Part shown: in pieces, positions 49,500-59,032 of the stretch
Position numbering within the stretch: the first letter of the stretch is position 1
Layout: each line of letters opens with the position of its first letter
From: Glandiceps talaboti
Taxonomy: Eukaryota; Hemichordata; Enteropneusta; Spengelidae
Direction of reading: 5' to 3'
Length of the DNA stretch: 64,000 nucleotides
Assembly (NCBI RefSeq): GCF_964340395.1
Contig: NC_135556.1
Coordinates: 11,732,910-11,796,909 of the forward strand
Program-made: the position numbers and the translations under genes
The notes under the pieces: model-generated
What the model was told of the DNA's origin: nothing
The model's database searches: none
The model's input: the letters and a program-made list of their open reading frames with translations, nothing else

Positions 49500-49608
49500 G
49501 AAAGTCACAAAGGTCATGTCACATGTGTCCCCAAAATTTGCATATGGTTCGGCCTCGGACACATGGAATTGTGGGAAATATATAAACACGACAAGCAAGA
49601 CGAGAAAC
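49500..49608 (+). promoter_or_regulatory. GM2A: GM2A promoter candidate
   Basis: TCACATGTG E-box-type site at 49519-49527 and ATTTGCATATG octamer-like site at 49537-49547, the same two motif types as in the ATOX1/ASAH1 promoter. A tatataaa at 49579-49586 is only about 25 bp before the chosen ATG, which would leave almost no leader, so its role as a TATA box is doubtful. Confidence 0.5.
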
Positions 49609-52600
49609 ATGAACATGTTAGTAGCACTGTCGGTTTTACTTTGCCTGAGTTTTAGTTATGTCGCCGCTCACCCGGCAGACGGACCACTGGATCTCAGACT
49701 ACTCATGGATGTCCTCAGTATTCCACAAAAACCTCATGCAGATAATGCCACTCAGGTACGTAAACGTAAATGTGAGCTCGGCCAGCATGTCTGGCTCATG
49801 GTCAAGTCATGTATGGGCAAATCAAACATATGTGGGCCGTAGGCGTTAAACAAATGCATATACCGTTATACGGACACTTCAAAGAAAGTTAATGAAAATA
49901 TGTCACTTACGTGTGATATTGTAATATCGAAAATTGGAAGGTTTTAGTTCGGATATTAGAATGCACTGGTACCCAAACATCATTTGATGATGTTCGCGAT
50001 TGATTTATTTAGCCCCTAACGCAATTCACTTTTTTAGCGTAAGATTTTTGTTCACGTGTATTTCTGTCATGTGGTTGTTCTTGTTTCATTTGCGAATATC
50101 TCATTTCCATAGACCTTGGCAGTGTTTACACTATTATATTTACAGTGCCTCGAAGGACGGTCATAATCTCAAGTTCGACTTAATAGCTGCGTTCATAATT
50201 TGATTTATAGTTGTTCGGGGTTTTTTTAGCTTTTTTTTTCGTCCCGGGGTTTTAAAAAAAGGAAACAGCGGAACGATTAAAAAGAACAAAGTTCAAAATA
50301 AAAACTATCGTTACAATTAATGAAGCTAGGTCGATATTCGCATATTTTCATTACAAATAATACCAGGATTTGAATGAAAAACGCTGAATTGACGAAAAGA
50401 TGGGAATTGTTTCTGAAAAATATATCGTGAGGGGCCTGGTATAGTTTAAAACAGAGTAGGTCATTTGTCTGGTGTTATCTTTACGTCTGGATGTATATTG
50501 TTTTGAACATAGATAGTCTGTGATTTGTTGTCATGATGCGCCGTGGCACAACCTTTAGCATGGCTTCACAACAAACACAATGCTCGGCCAGCCAGGTAAA
50601 GGGGCGTAACCTCAACAGCGTTTCAATCAACATGTGGTTGTCTCCTCACGTCACCTGACCTGGCAGGGTGCAACGAACTTTCAACATATCATGTGATGTA
50701 TTGTGATGCTAAAGACAAAGGGTAAATACTAGTAATTAATCCCATGGAAGTATCACTGTGGGCTCAGACCAGGAATGATGATTCGTGGTCTGAGGTGTGG
50801 ATGCATACTTCCATGTATGATACAGACCACTAAATGAAGAGACCACATAAAGGACAGTGAAAAAAAAAACAGTATCTTTTTGTTCTTCAAAATTGTTTTG
50901 CCAAAGAGGAAAAGCAAAAGCAAACTGACAGAATTCTGGCAATTTGCAGAAAGAAAGAAAAAAACGTTTATATTTATACTTTTAGACATTGTTCAGTAGT
51001 ATCAATTAATTCAATACATTACAAAAAAATTTCTGCACAAAAGTTTTCTTAAAACATTACTGGACATCACTGCAACAAATAGTTTGAGGTACAGTTGTTG
51101 CCATGGAAATACAAATTATTTTGTGTAAAAATAACATGTTGAATATGCACATGTGACATTTATGATACTTAGCCAGAGATTACCTTTTTACATCAATAGT
51201 TCATAGTAGTGTAGCTTGTAGCTCATTATCTCATACATGGTAAAACTATCAGTGTGATAACAATTTCTGGTAAGGTGAAAGGTCAGATAGTGAGGAAAAT
51301 CACATGATGTGTTTGGATAATCATGTGATCAGTGGGCATGCCTGAAATTGTTCCAGCAGTGATTTTTCTCATGAATTCCTAATAAGTGGCAAGAATACCT
51401 GAAGCTGTAGCAAAATGAAAACAGCATATTATTAATAAATGTATTTCAAGGCATTATTAAATCTGATTGCACCACAACCCTTTAAAGTGGCCATATGGAT
51501 GAGGATTTGGTATTTATTTTGGATTTTTAATTTATAAAACAATTTTATCATGGCTTCCTACTTGAAAAAACAATGTGAAACAACATATGCCAAGTCCTTG
51601 TTTGTAACTCAATAAATTGCAAAAAATTCATGTGTAAAATCTTTGTTATTGTAGTACGTATAATAACAAACTTTTTTACACATTTTTGAGCTCTTTGCAA
51701 TGTATTGAGTTACAAACACAGACTTTGTCAATGTCAGTGTTGTTTCACATTGATTTTTCAAGAAGGACACCATGATAAAATTATCTTATCAATTAAAAAT
51801 CCAAAATAGGTACCTAAACCTCATCGATATGGCCACTTTAAAATCAGCTGATACTGATACTGTGATGTTCATTTTATTTCTCTTTTCTATTTACAGTTTG
51901 GGATGACTTGGAAAAATTGCGGTGATAAATCTGATCCCGTATCTGCTAATGTTACAATTACTCCTGATCCAATTCCAATTCCTGGCAATGTCCAGGTAGC
52001 ACTTAATGCCACATTCAATATCCAGTTTGGTGCCCCATTAAAGGCAGTACTGACAATCAAAAAGAAGGTAATGATATATGGGTGACACTATTTTTAAGAA
52101 TTACTTTTTCATGGCAACTATGGGTCGGTCGGGGGTTGGTTTTTTTAAAGTAAAAAAAATAATGTTTCTCTGCCTCCTCATTTCCTCCTGTCTATCTTCT
52201 TTTTATTGGATTCCTGGTAACAAACCCTTTCCCAGCATTTCTACACAATTGGCATGTTCTCTGCCTTGGCTATACTGTAGTAACTACCTCCAGTAAAGAA
52301 TTATTTGAAGACTACCATCACTGCAGCTAGTCTAGAGGCTATCTGTGGCTTCAAATCTCTTATCACAATTTGAAGCCATGGGTATCATGGCATATCAACT
52401 CACTACACTGTACTGGGTTGACATGATGAGTTGATATGTCATTTCAAAGATTTGTAAGGGAACAGATCAATTATAGTATAATGTACGATAAAAAAACTAA
52501 AGGGGGTGGGGGGTTGAGCCATTTCAGTTCTCATCCTACAAAATCAATTTTACTTTTAATGGATGTTTTGCACCCCTAGATACAAATAAATGTCAAAATG

Positions 52601-53963
52601 AGAGAAATGGAAGAATTTTTGCTATAGTAAATGCATAGCATTAAAATAAAGTGTCAGCAAAAGAATATTTTTTACGCAGGCTTTATATTCATAGCACTAC
52701 ATACTACTACATACTGATTTGAAATTGATTGTGTGGTTTGAAGCAATTTCAATTTTAGCCAATAGAGGGGAGGAGGGGGGGGGGGGGTCTAAGTATAAGA
52801 GTTTAGTTTTTTTTATCCTACATTGAACTATTGATCTCACCCCCTAAGCAATAATCCCTTTAATGTTGGGTGTGATTCAGAAATAAAAGTCTGTAGCATT
52901 TTCTGTTCCTTTGTTCAAGAAAACTAGAATCCATTCCCAGTTCAAATAATCATTTAGTAAAGATATTTAACATTTCTTGAAAATGTTCAGGAAATCTGTC
53001 ATTGACTTAATCTTAATCAAAGCCCTTGGGCTGCTCAGTGAAAAGTGTTCACATGTAGTCATGGCAACAATGTATCATAGAAGTAATGACAATTAGGTAT
53101 TGTTATTTTTGTCTATCAGCTGATAATTATAAACAGAGAAATGACTGTTTTAGTTAATTATTGCCATTTGTTGACAGATTGTTGGTATTTGGGTTGAAAT
53201 ACCGTGTGTTGACAACATTGGTTCCTGTACCTATGATGACCTGTGCTCCCTGATTCCGTTCTCACCTTCCCAGCCATGTCCAGAACCATTCAGTACTTAC
53301 AAAATACCATGTTATTGTCCATTTCCCAAGGTAAGTAAACAGTACTGCCCTGACCTGTTTTAAATCCAAGTCCATTTAACTGTACTTCTGTTAATATACA
53401 GTGGGATATACATACCTGCATTTATCTTTCTGATAAGGCACTAATCCACGACCTTGACCTTCATATTCAAGGTCAGTTAGCAATTTACTCCATATAGTTG
53501 CAGTTTTCCATGTATCAAGTGTATATGCCCATATTCTTAAAGGCGAGATTTCTGACCTTTGACATATTGGCTCTCAATCTCCGCGATCAAATAGTATTTT
53601 ACAAAATAAACTTGAAAGTTTTTTTCCTTGAGACAACATGAATATCTTTGGAAAAGGTCAGAGGTGTGAACTAAAGGGAAAGAACAGGTCAATCTATGTC
53701 ATTTACAATTTATCATAGTATATAGGGCTTACAGACTGCAATTCAATTTGCAATCCGAAGTATCCGGAAAACCTAAAACAATAATTATTTCATTTTTTTT
53801 GCAGGGTGTGTACAGTCTTCCAAAGAGTGATATTGCAATTCCACAAATTCCAGATCTTCCAAGCTGGTTAACCAATGGCGATTACGAAATCCATGCCGAT
53901 CTCAGTATGAGTAGCCAGCGACTTGCATGCTATGAGGCTGATGTCTCCCTCGTAGCAGATTAA
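49609..53963 (+). CDS. GM2A: Ganglioside GM2 activator (ML/lipid-binding domain protein)
   Basis: Lysosomal lipid-lifting cofactor that presents GM2 to beta-hexosaminidase A (family knowledge). Four exons in frame: 49609-49755, 51897-52067, 53178-53330, 53805-53963, giving 209 residues (human 193). Exon 1 is a signal peptide (MNMLVALSVLLCLSF...) plus a pro-like segment. The mature domain has MTWKNC, then DPIPIPGNV, IPCVDNIGSCTYDDLC, PCPEP, IPCYCPF, YSLPKS, LPSWLTNGDYEI and RLACYEADVSL. All eight cysteines of the GM2A fold are present. It differs from NPC2, the other ML family member, in carrying the CPEP-CPF and LPSWL blocks. N-glycosylation sites occur in NVT and NAT. An in-frame ATG lies further upstream at 49474. 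I chose 49609 because it opens on the signal peptide. AATAAA at 54619. Confidence 0.94.
50742..50815. repeat. 74-bp hairpin with catggaagtat ends
   Basis: Arms ccatggaagtat...ctcagacca and tggtctgag...atacttccatg are inverse with about 26 paired bases and an interior loop. The catggaagtata motif also occurs at the direct repeats in the ATOX1 intron (34009, 34877). GM2A intron 1. Confidence 0.7.
51486..51837. mobile_element. TTAA-flanked MITE with AGTGGCCATAT termini, copy 2
   Basis: Same family as 36513-36835. Inverted ends agtggccatatggatgagg and cctcatcgatatggccact, TTAA on both sides (51482-51485, 51838-51841). It lies in GM2A intron 1, ending about 60 bp before exon 2. Confidence 0.88.
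52080..52390. mobile_element. Partial GGGTGACC element and an adjoining inverted-repeat fragment
   Basis: gggtgacactattttt and caactatgggtcggtc at 52080-52135, plus ttttattggattcctggt later on, match the left half of 40470-40891. The right end is missing. From 52328 a separate element begins with tagtctagaggctatctgtg and aaatctct. A related end lies inverted at 55160-55213. GM2A intron 2. Confidence 0.55.
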
Positions 53964-54084
53964 AAATTGAGAGGGCGAATTACTTCCTACCATACTAATG
54001 CAAAGAATTTTCCACACAACAATTCTGGGGTTTTTTTCTTCAGTACAATTACAACAGTGGACACCGAGCTTTCGTCTCACTAAA

Positions 54085-54350
54085 GCTAAGACACAAACTA
54101 AAAGTAATTACTGTTGAGATAATGTTGCTGTAAGCTATTGAATGGATGTCGGTTTATTTGTAATCACAGTAGGGTGGTGTTTCTGCAGACTTCCATGATC
54201 TGGCAGTGTACTTTTTTGGGGACTTCCTGTTGTGACAATGTATTGATTACTGGGTGATTACATCTGTACAACAAAGGCACCACTGTCACCCACTTGTGTA
54301 ATCTACCACACTGAACAATTACTTTATTAAGTTTGTGTCTATCTAAGTAA
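54085..54350. mobile_element. Inverted-repeat (MITE-like) element, copy 2
   Basis: Sister of 10518-10855: gctaagacacaaacta at the left, tagtttgtgtctatc-type end at the right, shared aagctattgaat, tgggtgatta and gtgtaatctaccacac blocks inside. Shorter than copy 1. Confidence 0.65.
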
Positions 54351-54882
54351 GTGGAAAGCTTGGATTCATCTGTAGTATCACATTTCAAAATGAGATAAAG
54401 ACACATTATTCAGGTTTCTACATTCCAGGGGAGTCATACATGTTTACACACAGATCTACACGTGGAATCAATTTATAGATCTTTTTACAAAAGTTTTTTA
54501 TGCACTTGTATGGGAAATGGTGTATTTTGTTTTAAATATTCAAAAAAAAATTGATAAAAAGTTTGGACAATTTAATATATAAAGTCAGTTGCTTTGTATA
54601 TAGTGATAATCCATGTCTAATAAAAATCACCTTGAAAACATAAATTTAGCTTTTTAGTACTAGCTAATAAACTTAAAGGAATGGAAGATATATTGTCAGA
54701 ATATTGAAATTTATAGGAGTTTCCTGAAGCTGCACAAAAGGTGAAAGTCATTGTGGTGGTCATGTTTCAACCACATGTATACAGTTGTCAAGGAATTAGA
54801 TCTGCCTTAGTGTTAAAAGCTTCCACATACCTGTCCATAGGTTCATCATCATCATTCAGTTCTGGTAGCTTCCTCTTTGTTG

Positions 54883-55213
54883 TAGAGCATATCCGTGGCT
54901 TCGAATCTCTTCTCACATCTAGCTCACTGAGGTACTGAGATGAAATTTCAAATTCAAATGACGCCACGCATAGTCATTAACATCATGTCTTTGTTGATCA
55001 ATCAATCACAGAGTTCTAACCAATGACACTTGGTGTTTTATAGGGCAGTTACTTAATCTCCAAATATGGTACATATCAGGACACTTTATATCATTTGGAC
55101 AGTCTGGGTTTGCTCATTTGCATGAACAAATTTTGGTTTATCGATTTCTCATTCAGCTAGATGGGTTGAAGAGAAATCTTGAGATTTGATGCCACAGATA
55201 ACCTCTAGACTAG
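54883..55213. mobile_element. Inverted-repeat element with tagtctagaggttatctgtgg-type end
   Basis: The right end (inverse) gatttgatgccacagataa...ctagacta pairs with the left tatccgtggcttcgaatc. The same end occurs at 52328. The TAGTCT start resembles the other TAGTCT-ended families, but boundaries and target duplication are unclear. Confidence 0.5.
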
Positions 55214-55916
55214 ATCCACATTATCCACATTTATCGACATAAGTACTAAAAATATAAAATCTGTAAGAATATTAATATCAAATAGTGGATGGGCTTGGGG
55301 GTAACAATGCAGTCAAAGTATTTTTTAGTAAATAAAAATACCATAATCATGATAACATATTCTAGGAAGTAGCAGATTCTATTTGATCCCAGCTGAGTGC
55401 CATCATGATTCATATGACATATCTTTCTGAAAATACTATGCAAGGTAAAATTTATACTCGGGGGACACACAGATTATCTACAGGTCAAAGTTCATTGGAT
55501 AGGTTGGTATGCCTATGCCCACCTCCTATGTATTATTCCTTGCCAAATGTTGAGAGTTCAGCTTAAAGTGGCACAAGCTGAGTATATAAGCTTTTTTACC
55601 TACCTTTCAACTCTGACCTACCTTTGAGCTATACCAACTCTTGGTATATAAGAACCATGAACATTTACTCGGGTGCTTTCATTTTATGCAGTAACCTATG
55701 CATTTCATCAAATATATTAGTTTCCAATAAAATTCTTCACCCTTTTGAAAGATGTTGTTTTGTGTGGAATTCTTGTACTACTTCTTACTTGGCATTGATT
55801 CAGGATTATGACCCACATTCACACCATCTAGATTAAAGGGACATGGCACCACCTTGAGACACTTTTATAGTACAAGTGAACTGATGTTCAATAGTGCTGA
55901 TGGCATGGTGAAATCA

Positions 55917-56104
55917 CAGGGGGCTCAGGCTCAGTTAGTTTTGTTTATGATAACAAAAGTAAATAAAAAAAATACTGACCCCCAAAGTAGTCACAATTGC
56001 GGGTATCTACAATTGTGACTATTTTGGGGTCAGTATTTGTTTGTGTTTGTGTTCATTTGTTTGTTTGTTTTCGTAAACAAAACTAACCGAGCTTGAGCCC
56101 CCTG
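55917..56104. mobile_element. 188-bp near-perfect foldback with CAGGGGGCTC termini
   Basis: Left arm cagggggctcaggctcagtt...tactgaccccaaagtagtcacaattg-type sequence is inverted as the right arm caattgtgacta...gagccccctg. The arms are about 85 bp with only a short loop near 55997. CAGGGG...CCCCTG ends are typical of hAT-group elements. The flanks share ggtgaaa at an offset, so the target duplication is not secure. No coding capacity. Confidence 0.8.
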
Positions 56105-56294
56105 GGGTGAAACGTCTGTGTATGTATGTGAACGACTTTAAAAAACTCAAAAACTGCCAGACTGATTGCCTTGAGATTTGGTGGAGACATTTCTTTGGGG
56201 TCTAGATGTAAAAATTTGAAATGAAAGTGATCTGATGGAACATTTTCAAAATCAGCTTCCGAAACCCTCTTGTACTCACATCACCCCCCCCCCC

Positions 56295-56329
<35 letters not shown>

Positions 56330-57163
56330 TCCCGGCATAGGCCCAGTGCAAGGCTAAATTCTGCTGTCCTCTCAACTTGAGACTTCGTTGTCCATTCCTC
56401 AGACCCCATGCCGTAAATAATATTAAGGTTCCCTAAGGCAAATGCGGCCGCCACTGAAGGCAGCTAAGTTTATCATCAATCGATGCGGTGAGGTTTGAGT
56501 GATGCGACAGAGACTTGTGGCGCCACCAACGTCAAATTATAACATCCACAGATGTAAACTAAATTTCGAATGCCTCCCGTAAGGGGCGATATTAACTAAG
56601 GAAGATTGCTTGATTTGACTCGGCCATATGGGATACTGGTATTACATAGGTGAATCAAATAGAGTGAATATGCAAAGGTCATTTACAAATATCGAACATA
56701 AGTCAAATACATGTTGAGAAATATCAAATGTTAGTGTTCTGTAGTTTCAAATAATTGATGATAGTGTCTTGGTTGTTATTATATAAAAAATATGCAAAGC
56801 AAGTAAACACATAAAAACAACAACAACAACAATAACAGCAAAATTGTACATATAACTTGACATGCTTAAAAGTACGAATATGAATATATGAATACGTTGA
56901 TAGCTTCACACGCGGGCAAGTTCAAGCGCCCTCTCGAGACGACAAAGGATAATGTGAAAGTGGAATCTGTTAATTAAAATCTCTCATTAATATCGCACAG
57001 TACTGTATGTTTATCGAAATAATCAGGCATACGTAAATACTTGTCATTACTATATGTGCTAAGTTATGTGTAATTTCTAGCTTTAATTCTCATGATATAG
57101 CTCAATCATCAAAAGTTATTATTTATGCAAACTACTCCAGACATTTATTATGTATGTATTCAG

Positions 57164-57224
57164 ATAGATAGACACGTAGACAGACAGACAGACACATACA
57201 TACATACATACATACATACATACA

Positions 57225-57258
<34 letters not shown>

Positions 57259-57393
57259 CATACATACATACATACATACATACATACATACATACATACG
57301 TACGTACGTACGTACGTACACACACACACACACATACACACACACACACATACATGCATGCATGCATGCATGCATGCATGCATGCACGCACGC

Positions 57394-57479
<86 letters not shown>

Positions 57480-57480
57480 G
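57164..57480. repeat. Compound tetranucleotide microsatellite (ACAG, ACAT, ACGT, AC, GCAT, ACAG)
   Basis: Successive blocks of gaca, acat, acgt, ca, gcat/gcac and again gaca units, about 315 bp in all. Long open frames in several phases on both strands are artefacts. Confidence 0.97.
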
Positions 57481-57798
57481 CATATATACATACACAAACA
57501 GGAGGGAGGCTTAATGAGCAATCGAATCCGACCATTTCACCATGTCATTTGCATCATACTTAAAATGTCAACCGAACATAGCCGTATAAATAATGGAACA
57601 GTCCAGAAAATTACGTCGAGCTAACAAAAGCTGCAAAGACAAGGAGAAGTTGAGTGAACGATTACACATATAAACTTTACTGATGTAATTAGACTTAAAG
57701 CTTCAAGACCGAAAATCCGTCGCTGTCATCACCTTCGCAGCTCGACCACACACTACTACAGGCCAACTCTTAGAAGACCCGAAGTCACCGATGGAGTT

Positions 57799-57835
57799 AT
57801 GGCCGTAGTTGCAACAATCGTATTTATTATATTCG
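57799..57835 (+). CDS. Possible first exon with hydrophobic leader, gene otherwise not found
   Basis: ATG followed by MAVVATIVFIIF, then a consensus donor (cg|gtaagt) at 57836. A catataaa sequence about 130 bp upstream could be a TATA box. An earlier ATG at 57791 opens a three-codon frame only. The short hydrophobic peptide would suit a signal-peptide exon of a secreted or membrane protein. No second exon was recognised within the next 6 kb, so this may be chance. Confidence 0.22.
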
Positions 57836-58785
57836 GTAAGTGCAGTGAAAACTTTCGATTTCCTTCGATTAACGACTTGCGACAGTGTTTGTTCTTACTA
57901 ACAGTAATGTTATATTCAGTGTCATAATTGAATGCATGATTCTGATTTTTGGTTACCAACTCATTTATGAGCTCCACATAAACAAACTCCTTGGTTTACA
58001 CCTTACCATAACGGTAAGCACGTAGATAGACTTGAAGTTCTCTGCTGTGTTCCATTGCATAGTTTATACATTGCTGTGTATATATAGTTGTGTGTAGGTG
58101 TACCATATATGCACCTTGTTACCCATTCATTAGTATATTTATCACCTGTGAAACCAAGAAAATGGAGAGTGCTAAAAAGTCAAATTAATCAATCAACGAA
58201 CCACATCACTTGCATTAATTAGCACCCTAATTTCTTACTATCGTACCTCCGAAGCGGATGACAAATGCTGTAGACTTTGCGTTTACAGGAGTTTGTGTAG
58301 ATAGTGTCACGTGTAATGATTGTTGAGCACAGTACAGATGTATACACACTGTCTTGTTATAGAAGACAGTCAGAAACAAGAATTGTTGAACCTGATTTGA
58401 CTATGATTACAATTAATTCATTGCCCTTTCGAGTATGGGGGGGGGGGTGGGGTGTTCATTTAAGCGCAACAAGATAAAAACTAAAAGCGTTGTGTAAGAA
58501 ACAGGAGTAGAGAGTAATGTGGAAGTGAGTATCTTGTAGGCATTCTAAATTGAAACTAAATAATTATGTCGATACACAGCAAATAATATTCCGATCAACA
58601 GAATCCTGTCTGGTAGATGACTTTTTTCAATACCAACTTAATTAATCCAAATTTCTAAACATTGGTCACACTATCCTGCAACTGGACAATTTGTTTAAAA
58701 CAGTTTTTGTAAATATAATGACTTATATATACTCATGATATCGAATAGTATTGAATCACCTGTTTGTAAATCTATTTGTGCATCT

Positions 58786-59032
58786 GTACACATAATATAA
58801 TATAATAAATCCAACCAAATTGGACTTTTGGGTCCGCACCCAAAATCAGCTTCCCAAATGCGATCGCAATTTTAATAACCTGTTAAATAGTGTGCTACTT
58901 CTGAATAAAATCGACCCCCAATAAACATATACAATGTCCTCCTATTAATGGTATCTTAACAATCTATATTGAATATGTTGTAGTTATGGTCGAAGAAATA
59001 TTATTCCATTTACAGTTTAGTGCAGCTTTAGC
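58786..59032. mobile_element. Fragment of the TTAA-flanked TGCACTAGCTG-type MITE, inverted
   Basis: gggtccgcacccaaaatcag and the end tttagtgcagcttta match the 47854-48208 element in reverse. The second terminus is missing. Confidence 0.65.

Larger units (their letters stand above)
46741..49608. other. ASAH1-GM2A intergenic region
   Basis: No gene supported. It holds the probable ASAH1 3' untranslated region (AATAAA at 47762-47767 and 48493-48498), a TTAA-flanked MITE at 47854-48208, a small foldback at 48690-48797, an (AAT)n run at 49167-49193 and the GM2A promoter at the end. Short open frames lack family signatures. Confidence 0.75.
53964..57798. other. Intergenic region after GM2A
   Basis: No coding gene supported. 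Contents: GM2A 3' untranslated region with AATAAA at 54619, an inverted-repeat element at 54085-54350, another at about 54883-55213, a long foldback at 55917-56104, a C-run plus (CA)n at 56284-56328, and a compound tetranucleotide microsatellite at 57164-57480. Confidence 0.7.

Noticed and set aside
49579-49586. TATA box of GM2A
   Set aside because: Too close to the start codon to leave a normal leader, unless translation starts at the second Met. Kept only as a doubtful motif.
49474-49608. In-frame upstream ATG extending the GM2A leader by 45 codons
   Set aside because: It would bury the signal peptide inside the protein, whereas the ATG at 49609 opens directly on it.
49609-53963. First impression of an NPC2-like cholesterol-transfer protein
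   Set aside because: The CPEP...CPF, YSLPKS and LPSWL blocks and the eight-cysteine pattern are those of GM2A, not NPC2.
55570-55740. Two tatataag boxes followed by AATAAA, suggesting a small gene or a lone long terminal repeat
   Set aside because: No terminal boundaries, no flanking duplication and no coding signature. The motifs are frequent by chance in AT-rich DNA.
57119-57624. Several long frames on both strands (Thr-His-Ile-Tyr, Cys-Leu-Ser-Val repeats)
   Set aside because: Pure microsatellite translation. Frames of this kind are also seen at 21574-21894 and 59904-60331.
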